Positions 23,182 through 34,138 of a stretch of DNA of 64,000 nt are shown piece by piece; position 1 is the first letter of the stretch, and every line of letters begins with the position of its first letter. The notes below the pieces were generated by a model, which saw only the letters and a program-made list of their open reading frames with translations, was not told where the DNA came from and ran no database searches. The DNA is from Anaspis maculata (Eukaryota; Arthropoda; Insecta; Coleoptera; Scraptiidae), in NCBI GenBank assembly GCA_949128115.1, contig OX421965.1:7940753-8004752 (forward strand). Reading direction: 5' to 3'. The translations under genes and the position numbers were made by a program.

Positions 23182-25330
23182 CCATTCAAAAATACATTGT
23201 CAAATAAGTTATTATTGTTTGACATTGGCTACGACTTGATTTTTTTGGCCATGCCTTACCTACCTCACTTGAGATTTTCGCATTGCTTTTTATGAATTCC
23301 ATTTGTCCCACAGTAACAATATGAGCGAGTGAGAACTAAACCATATAAATGCAAGTAAAAATTTTATCCGTAACTTTCCAATTGCTGAAGTTGGACGAAA
23401 GTTCTGCACGATTTTCGTTTTGATACATCTTACCGCTACTGGCACACCCGAGATAGAGTTATATACGACATGTCAAACTTTAGCTTCTGGTGCACAGGGT
23501 CAGCTATGGCTCAGTGTGTGGCAAGGCTGCTGGTTAGATCGTGAAATCCGGCAAGCACTGTTGCAAAGGGCGAAAATTGTGGTTTTTTGAATTCAAATGA
23601 ACTGCGATTATACGAGAGGTCTACGTATAATCGATTTCGTATATTCGCAAAAATGGCCCGTCGCAACGGCATACCCGATGTAATGCAGTGTTGTTAAGGA
23701 AAATCGAGACACTGGATTGGTCTAAGGAGCAGTGAGTTGTATAGTCACTCAAATTTGATGTCGACATGATGAGCCGTCGTCATGGAATACATTTTGGACT
23801 TTACGTTTCGAAGTTCACAGATTGCCCTAGTTTATGATTTCAACGAACATACGGTAGATTATAGAGGAAGAGTGCGTCCATCGATTGTCCTTGAAGGCCT
23901 TGAAACTAATTTCGATAGCGTAACGCTGCCACCACCGCGATATCTGTTCTACTCTTTTTTTGCGAGAAACCCCCCTTCTCCCTTCTTTTTGGGAGAACGG
24001 TTGGACAACCGAGGGCGCACGGGGCTAGTTTGAGGTAGACGTGCTTTGTGGATTCCTGAAAATGAAAAAGGTTGGGTCCGTGTCTAAGCAGCAATATGGC
24101 AGGTAGTGTGAACTCTCTTGTGAATACAGTAATTATGTTATCCTGAATCAAAGATATTTGATGAAATCAACAAACAGATACAATATATTTACAAAAGCAA
24201 AATAGGTATCTACAAAGCACAAATAAACCTGCTAGCCAGTCTGGGCTAGGTATACTTCATTTATCAAGTGAAATCGGCACGCGCTTGAAAGAATAACAAT
24301 AAACCATAATACGTGATCACTCAAACTGTAGGTTATGTCACTGTGAAGCATGTGACGTCAACACACCAAGATAGTTATTGTAGCAAACACGATCATTCCG
24401 TATACTGAGAGGTGACTCCTGTGATTACATCAAAGAGGTCATTTTCACGGCTGAAAATATAGAAGAGCATTATTATTCATGGAGAAAGAATCACAGAAAG
24501 GGATTGGAGCGCTGAATGAGAGTGTAGTACTCGTATTTATCCTATCATGAGAGCTATGGCTCAGCGATTTATTTCATATGATATATTTACATACGCACTA
24601 TGTGGATAACAGACCCTACCTGTTGGATGGTCATCCCACTAAAACACGCTCATTATTTCACCAATCCACCGGGGTGTACCTCCAGCCTTTCGCGCACTTA
24701 CCAATCTTGTAATTGAAAGATAATTCGGGCTGCAGAGGTCTAAGGTGTGACTGCATAGCAGTCTAGCGCGAGTGGTTATTCTTTTGCGTCGTGATTGCTG
24801 TGTTTCCTTCACGTGGTTTTTCAATATTCAATCTCACGATCGTGATCATGAATTTCGGGTGTATGACACGGCCCTTTGGCCTCAATAATCATTCAGGTTA
24901 CATTTTTCACTTTTCACTGAAGAAGTTGGGAGTTCTTAGCAAAGAACTTCCTGCAGTGGCGACGCTAGCATTTTAGAGTAGGGAGGGTCAAGATGGGCCC
25001 AGAGCGATCAAAAGGGGTCAGATTAAACGTAGGGGGGGGGGCGGGGGCGCGGAGCCCCCCGTTGGCGGCTCAGGCGAAATTGTCCCTCTCGTGTTCTCGT
25101 GTTCACGATTTACGACTTTTTCCTTTTTTCTACTTCACCCTGCCTAAGATGTTTTCACAGTTTGCGCCCATGTCCCCACTTCTACAATGGTCGAGGGCGG
25201 TTTCAGCAACAGGCATTCAAAGTGACCTCTAATTTTTTGCTCTTAACTTTCGGACTACATGGGCATAAACGATCGACCAATTATTATATTTTCATTTTGA
25301 AGTGCATTCTGTTTAAATGTTGTATTGTAG
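23182..25330. other. Intron 3 of receptor 1, right part: mostly unrecognised
   Basis: At 23866-23945 there is a dispersed segment (GATAGCGTAACGCTGCCACC) whose reverse complement recurs at 29036-29107. At 24975-25075 a G-rich repeat end (GGGGGGGGGGCGGGGGCGCGG) resembles the ends of recent MITEs such as 43382-43607. No coding exon is supported. Confidence 0.4.
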
Positions 25331-25597
25331 CCTTTTGAACCGAATCAACGAAATGCTTTTCTATCCCCTTTTGAGTGGCACTGCTGGCGGACTGTTCGCT
25401 CTAGTCGCTATCATCGTTAATATGGTGCTTATGATACAAGTACAAGTTTCAAAACATGACCACGATGATGCGTCTGTTCTTTTCAGAAATATTCGGCAAA
25501 CACCGACAACTCCTCTATGACAATGCTCTTCTGGGCTGTCCAATCGACTTTGAACGTACAACCTTTCTTTTTCGCCGGCCAGACATTAGTGGATGAG
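25331..25597 (+). pseudogene. Odorant receptor 1, exons 4-5
   Basis: Exon 4 is 25331-25439 and exon 5 is 25487-25597, separated by a 47-bp intron (GTACAAG...CTTTTCAG). Exon 4 enters in phase 2, as exon 3 requires, and reads LLNRINEMLFYPLLSGTAGG followed by the membrane segment LFALVAIIVNMVLMIQ. Exon 5 starts in phase 0 and gives FWAVQSTLNVQPFFFAGQTL before donor GTAAGG. These correspond to transmembrane segments 5 and 6 of the 7tm_6 fold; receptor 2 has the equivalent exons with identical phases. They lie 10.8 kb downstream of exon 3, and joining them to it is an inference from phase and order. Confidence 0.7.
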
Positions 25598-26441
25598 GTA
25601 AGGATGCAACCATGCAACACTTTCAAGCTGCCTTTTCACGAGAAATTATTGCGGTAAAGGCCTCAGTTTTTAATAAACCATTTCTAAACAAAAACCACCA
25701 TCTCAAATCACAACGAACTTTATTTCACTTGATTCAAAATATACAAACGCGACTGTTTTTTTCTCGGTATATAATACAGTCTAATTATTCATACAACCGC
25801 TTGAATTAGTAATCTATACAATTCAATGCCGATAATAAAACACCCTCATCTTCCGGGACTTGTTTACATACATCAAATTACATCTCTTAACAGCTTAGCA
25901 AACTTATCATTGATAGAGTTCCCCTAATGGGTTAATGAGTTTCAAAGTGTTTCCCTGAAAGTGCGATAATTACAATTTTTTTTATACCATTTGTAGTCGT
26001 TTCATGATCACATTCTTCTGCCGTCAATCCTTGATATTCATTTCAACCAGATAATAGGTTGGTGGTTTCTTCCAGTCGGTTTATTCATTCATTAACCTGT
26101 TAAATATTTGAATTCGAAATTGCCGCCAAGCATGAGAGTATTGAGAGTAGGGAGAGACGGTTGAATGTTGAAAAAAGAAAAGAATGGCGGTGACGGTGGT
26201 AAGATGGTGGAAGAGAAAAAACTGAAGTGTCTTGATTCTGACTTCCCTGAGAAAGAAAATAGTTAACAAACCATTGGTCTTTGATTGTTAGTTCTTCAAT
26301 AGATTCGTTCGAAGGGGCATTTCAGTTTAGACCGTGTCTCAGATAGCTTCAAATTGCTTCATGGCTCTTTCAGGTTTTGCATCGGAGACTTTCTCGCGCT
26401 TTTCATTTTTCTAATTACCACTATTGTAATTATTTAGTGTA

Positions 26442-27385
26442 GGGGAAGAGAGGCGAATATCGACCGGTGGTCTAATATCGACCACACCACTGTGGCCCAC
26501 CCTGTAAGTTTTTTGAAATCATGACATAGAGTGCCATGTAGCATTTTGCAAGTGAACTCCAGCACAGCTGTCGGTCAGCCATTTATTCGAAGTGCTTGAC
26601 TGACAGAAACGGATTATTGTTTCGAGCCGATATGATTCAAGTTCAGGAGTGTTCATGATAAGGTATTGCGGACTTTTCATTGTAGTTAGACTCGGGTTTC
26701 CTGGTGCAATGTACCAAGGATTATTGATAGTAACTTTATGTAGTAGGCCTAGTTCCATAATCTTACCATGTTCTTCATCATCAAAATAATTGTTTTTTGA
26801 TTTTGTTGTCGGCCAATATCGATCACGATGGTCGATATTGTACAAATGAAGTTTTTATACATCATTTTAGATGCCTCGCAAAAAATATAGGCGAAGAACG
26901 AATCGTGCCTCGTGTGGTGCGAAGATGACCTGATGAGGTTCTTGAGAGTACTTATACAAAAATTATTCTTAATTTTCTCTGTTATTCTTTTAGGTTCCTA
27001 TCATGGGCGTCGCTCTTGGTAAATGTTAGGAATAGGGAGGCAAAATCAAAATAAAACTAGATTTTTTTTGAAAACAGATGTTTCGATTTGTATTTTTGTG
27101 CTTTTGCTAAGCATGCAGACTACAAAATGGCAAAGAAAACGTGTGATCGATATTATCCGACCTGGTGGTCGATTTTATCCCACTGGTCGATATTACCCGC
27201 TAAAATTTTAACTTTGCTTTTGAATTTTTTTCGCAAAAATGTTTCTACTTAGTGAGTGACTATTCAAGGTTTTGGGTAGTTAAATGATTGGGGAATATGG
27301 TACAAAACGTACAGCCTCGACAGTGCACATGGCGACTGGTTTTGAATTTTTTGCCTTAAGTGGTCGATATTCACCTGCTCTCCCC
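26442..27385 (+). mobile_element. Pogo-like non-autonomous element with GGTCGATATT words
   Basis: The ends GGGGAAGAGAGG and CTGCTCTCCCC are flanked by TA at both sides (26440-26441, 27386-27387). The interior repeats AATATCGACC or its complement at least eight times. At 26871 a frame starts MPRKKYRRRTNRAS, which matches the N-terminus of pogo/Tigger transposases, then stops. It is an internally deleted relative inside receptor 1 intron 5. Confidence 0.72.
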
Positions 27386-27551
27386 TAGTATAAAAGTAAT
27401 GTAATAGTAGTGTAATCATTATTCTTGTCTGCAACCGATTCGCGAGGCTTGGTGACTATTTTATGTACCAAAGTACAACCTACATTTTATTGTTGCTGGC
27501 AAAAATCTTGAGGGTCACAAATTTTTCTGTTATTGATCGATTTTGTTCCAG

Positions 27552-27818
27552 TCAGAAAAGTTGCACTCGTCAATCGCCAGCTTGCCGTGGCACTTGTGGA
27601 ATGCTGATAACAAAAAGATTGTTCAGATGTTTCTGGTTGCAACTCGAAAAAAAATGGTAATCTCGGCTTCCGAACTGATCATGTTGAATAGTTGAATCAC
27701 GAATACATGATCAAAGTGAGCTCGACATCAATCTGAAAACGTTCGATACTGAATTTGAGCTTTTCTGCAGTTCGGTCGTGTGATTTACTCTGCCGGAACG
27801 TTTCTTTTGAGCTTTTGA
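27552..27818 (+). pseudogene. Odorant receptor 1, exons 6-7 and stop
   Basis: Exon 6 starts after TTTTGTTCCAG in phase 0 and reads SEKLHSSIASLPWHLWNADN then KKIVQMFLVATRKK, the conserved odorant-receptor region before the last membrane segment. It continues to about 27689 (ISASELIMLN). Exon 7, 27771-27818, follows TTTTCTGCAG and gives FGRVIYSAGTFLLSF and TGA, the usual odorant-receptor C-terminus. The junction is imperfect: the only GT near the end of exon 6 (A|GTTGAA) leaves one extra base compared with receptor 2, so either the donor has shifted or the gene carries a second lesion. The total coding length is 383 codons including the stop. Confidence 0.7.
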
Positions 27819-28048
27819 AGATGTACCTACTACGCTCGACGGTCGTACGAAACCACCACGATGGATTAGTGTACAAGATTCGGTGCGAACTGACGTTATT
27901 TTCACAAGCAAATTCTTGTATTCCCCAGAGAGTCGCACTAAAGCCGGCAAGTTTCTCTACTGTACCGTAGCACAGCTCACCTAAGCTTACTCTTCCACAA
28001 TGTTGTATATATTTATAATCTATTTCTATTGTTCATTGATGTTATCGT

Positions 28049-28054
28049 AATAAA
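28049..28054 (+). terminator. Polyadenylation signal of receptor 1
   Basis: AATAAA 230 bp after the receptor 1 stop codon, in the correct orientation. No other canonical signal was noted closer. Confidence 0.5.
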
Positions 28055-28350
28055 ATGTAATGAAATGGATATTTTCTAGAAAAAGTGCAATGCAGGACAG
28101 CTAGCAGAATGATAGTGAAATTATGAAAATAGTGGCACAAACAAAACACAAATTCAGGTACTTGCGACAAAATGCTAACTGATGTTCCACTTGCACAAAA
28201 AATAATCACGAAATTATTCTATCTCACTTGAAAAATGATTGTCAAGGTTTGTTACAAAAGATTTCAAATAAATGTTGCAAAAATTCAAAGTTATATAGGA
28301 GGTAGTTTTTTTTTCAGCTGTGCCTACTCAAATAATAACACGAAATACAT

Positions 28351-28830
28351 GTGAATAATTGCACTACCATCATTTCCTACCTCACGCCAGCATCCTTCAA
28401 AGATCCTTGTTCAGGTCTTGACACTATTCCTCATGCATTCTTGAAACATCTTCTGAGAAAAAGGATCGATTTTTTTTGCAAAATGCTCAAAAAAATTTGG
28501 TCTTCCCAACAGTTTCCATCTCCTGGTCGGAATCGATCATTCTTCAAGCCAGACAAGCCAAGAAAAGAGGCCCCATTTCACCGCCCAATCTCTCTTACTT
28601 GCACCATTATTGAAGATTATGGCAAAAATCACTCATAATCGTCTAGCCTGGTATCTGGGGGAACAGTTTCCTGACATTTTTGCAAAATGGCTTCAGAAAA
28701 CATGGATTGACAATAAATAACATCTCTCAGTTAGAGTTCGAGATACACAAAGCATTCGAGAACAACCAAAACATCATTGCAGTTTTCTTTGACTTGAAAA
28801 AAGCTCATGAAACGACGTGAATGTGTAGCA
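28351..28830 (+). pseudogene. Decayed reverse-transcriptase fragment of a non-LTR element
   Basis: Frames with shifts and stops read SGLDTIPHAFLKHLLRKRID, FHRPISLTCTIIE and, further on, FENNQNIIAVFFDLKKAHET. These match the fingers and motif A (FFDLEKAYD type) of Jockey-like reverse transcriptases, with the order preserved. The core is truncated and no ends are visible. Confidence 0.75.
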
Positions 28831-29767
28831 ATGCGGAAACCTGATTGCCCTACTTTCTCCTATGTGGAAACGGCTAATTCAGTAATCATTATATTCTAGA
28901 GTATATTACGATCCTAATAGTTTCACATGCCTCCTCATGATATAAATATCACAGCACGCTCATCACACAAAAACTACCCCCATGCGCTTTCGGTCGTCCA
29001 CCTTTCTTTTGATCCACGTAACAGGAATAAAACACGGACGTGGTGGTGGCAGCGATTACGCTATCGAACTTAGATTAAAGGTCTTCTCGGACAATCAAGG
29101 ACGCATTCTTTCTTTATCAATAAGTACCTAGATAATTCTCTTCAAAATACACATTTTATATCTTAATCAAAACCAGCTGGACCAAGGCTAACAACCTAAA
29201 GCGGTTGATGCCTGAAAACTAAAATAAAAAGAAAACTAGTAAGTTTCATGCGGCTGTTCGTACATACCTACAGAAATGGAATCAGACATAAATATCTTGT
29301 GGCTTTTATCTTATTAATCAGTTCCCTGACTAGCACTCAGTGTCATTCAAATAAAATAGCAGTGGCGATGACAGACCTGCTTATCGGTGGCACTTCAGCT
29401 GGAGTGCAATATGGCAATTAATTATCAATCCAGCTCATGCAGGTACAAGTTCGTGTTAGAATCCATAGATTAATAATCTATTTATACCAGTGAGAACTGA
29501 CAGATGCATATATTTAGGTCTTCAATTCCCAAAGGGGAGTGGTAAAGAAATCTCTAAAACAATCATATTACTATGTATACGACGAGTAAGATTGAAAGCT
29601 ATGTAGGATTTCTATGAAATAAATTGCTAAATAAGTGGATCAAAAATGTATCCGCATGCTAGCGTATTGAGTCAGAGAACTCAATATTTGTGTATTTATG
29701 GATTCGACACGTGAGAATGCAAACATAAAAGTTAAACCGTAACAGCCCCATTTATGGATGCAGTGCG
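28831..29767. other. Intergenic DNA between the receptors, mostly unrecognised
   Basis: The segment 29036-29107 is the reverse complement of 23866-23945 and is a dispersed repeat. Nothing else is identified. Confidence 0.4.
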
Positions 29768-29932
29768 TGCTTTCCACCTAGCCCCAAGTTCGGTACACCT
29801 GCCATTTACGCATGTGCGGGTGCCAAACGGTGCTTTCCATCTACGTGTTCCTACTCGGTTCTGCGCCGTTCATTGGATCACCTAAAATTTTGTGCCACAC
29901 CATGGAACATGTGCCGTCTGGTGGTATTTGTA

Positions 29933-30891
29933 GGGGAAGGTTACTTAAAATGGGATACTTAAGGTTTGAACCCTTAGAAATAATAGCTGGATAAAGCAAA
30001 CCTCATCTAATTATGTCTAATTATTCCTTGCTCTGTTTTATATCATAACCCCAAAGAGTTTTTGGAACGAAAATGTATTTTCCGAAATATAACTACTTTT
30101 CCAAGAAATGTGCAAGTATCCCATTTTAGGGAACCCATACGGTAAAACGGGATACCTCATATCCTTAAAATGGGATAGTAATTGAAATTGATAGATTTGA
30201 CTAGTCTATTAGGAATATGATAACCAGACATCCAAATTCCAAGTTTTTATTATGGAAACTACTAGGTAGGTATAACAGACATACAAAATATGGACATCAA
30301 CTACCATTCTTAGGTAACAAGACAAAAGCAAAATAAACATTCTTAAATTATGCATAAGACAAGAAAAAAGAAAAAAAGAAAAAAATCAGACTTCGAGGCA
30401 GAAGTCACAAAGAAAATCTTCTCCTTCTTCATCTGCCCTGGCGCAGGCATCATGAACCCACCTTCTGCACCCCACGCATCTGGGATATCCCGTTTTACGG
30501 GATGACAAAAATCCCGTTTTACCCGAACACTCATATTTGACATTCGAATTTTTTTTCCACGTAACCCCAAAATAAATCAAAAAAACTTGTTGGTCAAATC
30601 AATACTTCATATCTTGGCTTGAGGTAAATAAATAATGAACATGTTCTCCCTTTCACTTCGCACGCAATTCTTACTAATATGAACCCTTGATATTAGATCA
30701 GAAAATCTGAAAACCATAAAACCTACCTGGTACGGCTCGCGCTTCAGCTGTCAACTTGAAAGTACGTTTGACCGTTGCATTAGACTAGAGCTTGAGTTCG
30801 GTGAATATTGGGTTAGATGGCGATACTTGGTTTTGTCAGAACCTTTGGTATCCCGTTTTAGCTGAGTATCCCATTTTAAGTAACCTTCCCC
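29933..30891 (-). mobile_element. Pogo-like non-autonomous element with TATCCCATTTTA words
   Basis: The ends are GGGGAAGGTTACTTAAAATG and its complement. TA flanks it at 29931-29932 and 30892-30893, and the empty site at 9828-9845 proves the insertion. The word TATCCCRTTTTA or its complement occurs about nine times. The minus-strand frame at 30386-30580 ends CVGCRRWVHDACARA and DFLCDFC, a PHD-like zinc finger of the kind found at the C-terminus of insect pogo/Tigger transposases. The outer ends resemble the 26442-27385 element while the repeated word differs. Confidence 0.78.
30386..30580 (-). pseudogene. PHD-like zinc-finger remnant of a pogo-type transposase
   Basis: The 64-residue frame has the spacing C-x2-C-x4-H-x2-C followed by C-x2-C (CVGCRRWVHDAC, LCDFC). 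No DDE catalytic region accompanies it. Part of the frame is made of the repeated TCCCGTTTTAC words. Confidence 0.6.
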
Positions 30892-31229
30892 TACCGTCTA
30901 GGTGGAAAGCACCCAGTCCCCTCGTTTAAACCCGCAAGCTTTGCTCAGCGCTTTGCTTAGAATCAAAATGTAAAACATTCTCATTGTCACTGTCGGACAG
31001 TAAAGACGTTCGATTAATAAAAGAGTAGATCATCACTCCTAGTAATTATTGCTCACAATTATATCACTCTGCTAATAAGCTGAGTCATTAAGAGTGCCCA
31101 GTCTGTCCTTGAAAATACATTGTGTGTTGATAAGTAAGCAGTTATTTTGCATAATCGATACATAGAATTTTTGTGTATCCTAATCAACGTAACCATTATG
31201 CTATAGTGGGATAACATCACTATCGAGTA

Positions 31230-31373
31230 GCTACCCAATGGTGCGATTCTCTGAAAAATAATATTCCATAAAGGCTCTGTTACGCTGTCATTACCTAGGC
31301 AACAGCCAATGGCTGACGAGATTTTTTACATAACAGAGCATTTATGAAATGTTAATTTTTACAGAGTCGCACT
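31230..31373. promoter_or_regulatory. Foldback just upstream of receptor 2 TATA, containing an RFX X-box
   Basis: The imperfect arms are GGTGCGATTCTCTGA...GGCTCTGTTACG and CATAACAGAGC...ACAGAGTCGCACTG. The loop holds ATTACCTAGGCAAC at 31290-31303, which fits the RFX X-box consensus (RYYNYY, 1-3 bases, RRNRAC). RFX factors switch on genes of ciliated sensory neurons, where odorant receptors act. The site lies about 85 bp before the TATA box. The motif match is seen; its use is inference. Confidence 0.45.
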
Positions 31374-31374
31374 G

Positions 31375-31382
31375 TATAAATA
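31375..31382 (+). promoter_or_regulatory. TATA box of receptor 2
   Basis: TATAAATA followed by G. The initiator-like GTTCACTCC with A at 31409 is 34 bp downstream, and the receptor 2 start codon follows at 31473, leaving a short leader. No other TATA lies nearby. Confidence 0.6.
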
Positions 31383-31472
31383 GAGCGGCAAGTATCTTAT
31401 ACTGGTTCACTCCTTATTTCTTTCCAACTCCGAGAACAGATAAAAGCGAGGATAAAAGCAACAGACTGTAAG

Positions 31473-31814
31473 ATGAACTTTGGGCGAAAGAAACTTTTAT
31501 TGGGTACAGCTTACCACTCATAGCACCAATGAACTATACACTGCACTGCAATAATCAATATTTATTTAGCTTAAAGTGAAAAGTAGATGACGAAAATTCC
31601 AACCAAGATTATTTCACCTTGATATTTTTTAGAAGAGCCATTGTGGTTGGCAGAATTCTTCATATGCGATGTGGTAGGAACCAAGCTTTTTATATATTCG
31701 CTGATAGTGAGTGTCATCACGCAAATTACTCTGACCGTGGCAGAAGTGCATTTTATGTTGCGCAATCCGGAATATATAGAAAAATATTTGGCTTGGTGCG
31801 TAGGAAGACCGTTG
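31473..31814 (+). CDS. Odorant receptor 2 (7tm_6), exons 1-2
   Basis: Exon 1 is 31473-31503 (MNFGRKKLLL, phase 1, donor GTACAG) and exon 2 is 31633-31814 (acceptor ATATTTTTTAG, donor GTGAGT, phase 0). The spliced product begins with a short cytoplasmic stretch, then EEPLWLAEFFICDVVGTKLF and a membrane segment IYSLIVSVITQITLTVAEV. Exon sizes (31 and 182 nt) and both phases match receptor 1 (34 and 191 nt). Insect odorant receptors are ligand-gated channel subunits in olfactory neuron cilia that pair with the co-receptor Orco. No break is seen in these exons. Confidence 0.75.
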
Positions 31815-32400
31815 GTGAGTTTTTTGATAGTTCAATGTAAATAGGCTCCGTTATTTTATTGTTAAATTTTGCTAAAATGTACCAAGTAAAGCAAGTAAAA
31901 ATAAATGTCCTATTATAATCTCCTCCTCGAGTAATCGAATTATTCAAGGCGTTTATGAGCTGGTAGAAAAAATTAAACTGACTATTTCACTAGAGTGTAT
32001 TACACCGACGATAAAATCTAGTATTCAGATGACAAAACACGTACCTATACCTACCTGGGCAAAACCAACATGATGGTTTTGCAGCGGCAATTTTTTGACG
32101 TTTCAATCGTTTCATTACATTCAAACTGCTTTAGGTAGATGTAGCGCATTTTCCTACCGAAGACGCTATTTTTATACTTTGTATTCGCCTGTCCGTCCCA
32201 ATCCGTCCAGCCGTCCGTCTTGTTATAAAATTCCTTTTGTAAATGACCGAAATTTACCTAAAGATGAGCACAGGAAAACAAAGCAAGCTCAAATTGAGTT
32301 ACCTATAATATTTGTCAGACTGACACTTTTGCATCAATTTGAATCGGCGGTCGTCACAAACAGTATTCAAGCAAACTAGTAAGCTTCATTGCATCTTGTT
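31815..32400. other. Start of receptor 2 intron 2, little recognised
   Basis: CTGTCCGTCCCAATCCGTCC near 32190 resembles the microsatellite of the HINE-like elements. Otherwise nothing is identified. Intron 2 is 10.1 kb here against 54 bp in receptor 1. Confidence 0.4.
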
Positions 32401-32800
32401 GTATCAATCGAAGCCCCAGCGGGCCCCCTTGTGTTTTTATGCATCGTTTATATCCCTAATGAGTTGCCCCTTGTGTCTTCTTCTGTAGCTCGAAGCCCTT
32501 GCGGGCCCCTTTGATGTGGATGTCTATGTGCCGTTCAAAGACCTAGCTCACCTTCTTATGACGTACTGTAAGCCCCATTGCGTCTTCTTCTGGCTTTCGA
32601 AACTTTGGTGTGTTGTCTTGTATTTTCTTGGTTTTTCAGTCAGGGTTTTAGTAGAAACTCTTTTCTTCATCTCCCGAGACTCTGTGCTCTTCTATACTTT
32701 CTTTGGATGCTCAAGATCCTAGCGGGCTCTCTTATACCTCCATACGCCGTTATATGACTCCCGAAACTCTCTCGGCCTTTTTATGGCTTCACGTTATTTT
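32400..32800. repeat. Degenerate minisatellite with GGGCCCC and CTTGTGTCTTC motifs
   Basis: Irregular units of about 60-80 bp share CGAAGCCC, GCGGGCCCC, CCCTTGTGTCTTCTTCTG and GTGCCGTTCAAAG. The reverse complement of the same motifs fills 54290-54790, so the two arrays are related. Confidence 0.5.
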
Positions 32801-32869
32801 AGAACTAGATAGGTATCTTGGTTTTGGATGAAAAAGCTGTTCAAAGAAAGCCTCCTTTTCTCTCGTAAA

Positions 32870-33107
32870 ATAGTCATGTCGAATACCACTCGAGATAAAA
32901 TTTTGAAGGCAAAATTTTTCTCTTGTAATATTCAAATTTGTTGCTTTTTGGCAATTTCGCTCATGACATTTAATCAAAACCACTCGCCTGACGGCTCGTG
33001 GTTTTGTTACAAATGTCATTCGCGAAATTGCCAAGCAACAAATTTTCATAACAATCGAAAAATTTTGCCGACAAAATTTTATCTCTTGTGATATTAAATA
33101 CGACTAT
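32870..33107. mobile_element. 238-bp foldback MITE
   Basis: The arms ATAGTCATGTCGAATA and TATTAAATACGACTAT enclose about 110-bp matching halves (GCAAAATTTTTCTC, GGCAATTTCGC) around the loop TCGCCTGACGGCTC. Confidence 0.85.
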
Positions 33108-33121
33108 GGATCTGGCCAAAA

Positions 33122-33699
33122 TACAGGGTGTTTCAGTTTAAACCGATCAAACTTTGGGATGAAATTCTCCTCATCCTTTTGATTCAGCAAAATCTAACAT
33201 ATGTGCCTCTCACTCGCTTCCTGAGAAAGATACAGGGTGTCAAAATTGACTTCTTTCGATATTTAAAAATTTATATTTCGAGAACTATCCAACCAAATTA
33301 GCTTAAATTCAGCATAGACTGGTTTGTTGGAATCATCTACCCATCTGCCAAATTTCGAACGAATCCAACCAGTGGCGTAGAAGCTATGGGAGGTCATTAT
33401 TTTGGAAGCATCTGTAGAACCTTGATAAATAATGACCCCCCATAACTCCCACGCCACTAATTGAATTCTTTCAAAATTTGGCAGGTAGGTAGATGGTTCC
33501 GACAAATCAGCCTATGCTGAATTTCAGCTACTATGGTTGAACGGTTCTCAAGTTACAAAATTTTGAAAACCGAAAAAAATTAACCCTGAATCTTTCTTAG
33601 GAAACGAGTGAAAGGCATGTATGTTATATTTTTCTGAATCAGGAGGATAAGGAGAATTTTATCCCAAAGTTTGCTCGATTAAAACTGAAACACCCTGTA
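33122..33699. mobile_element. 578-bp foldback with TACAGGGTG ends
   Basis: TACAGGGTGTTTCAGTTTAA at the left pairs with TTAAAACTGAAACACCCTGT at the right. The halves match across, for example GGCAGGTAGGTAGATGGTTC against GAATCATCTACCCATCTGCC. Confidence 0.85.
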
Positions 33700-34138
33700 T
33701 AAGCAATATTTGAAAATTTGTGACTCAGGAGCAATTCAGGAGCACAGGCTGGTTTGTGGAAGTTATCTACCCACCTGCCAAATTTTGGAGAAAATTGATT
33801 AGTGGCGTAGGAGTAATTGGGGCACCCTAAGTCAACTTTTCTTCGGATGCTTTTGAATTATTAGTCTTATTTCAGCGAATTACCATTTATGACCGGTTAA
33901 GATACTTCGGTTATTGATGGTTGACGTATGCTGTCGGTTATTTTTTCACATTTGACAAATCTCGCTAAAACGGAGCGGCCATCATCTCTGGTTATCATCA
34001 GGTGTCAAAATTGGAAATTTCTTGAAAGTATTCTGTAAAAATTCATGCTGAATTACAATAATTGGACTCGTAGCGAAACAGAGACAATAACCTGCTTCAA
34101 GGTCCATTTATACTTTTTAACAGAATTCAAAACATAAC

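Larger units (their letters stand above)
29768..30914. mobile_element. MITE split by a pogo-like insertion
   Basis: The same element as 9722-9862, with ends GTGCTTTCCACCTAG and CTAGGTGGAAAGCAC. It is interrupted at TA by the pogo-like element 29933-30891, which leaves TA on both sides. Confidence 0.8.

Noticed and set aside
23782..24033. 83-codon plus-strand frame
   Set aside because: Part of it is a dispersed repeat shared with 29036-29107; no family motif.
24745..24790. tRNA-like A-box TAGCGCGAGTGG
   Set aside because: No B-box or cloverleaf follows.
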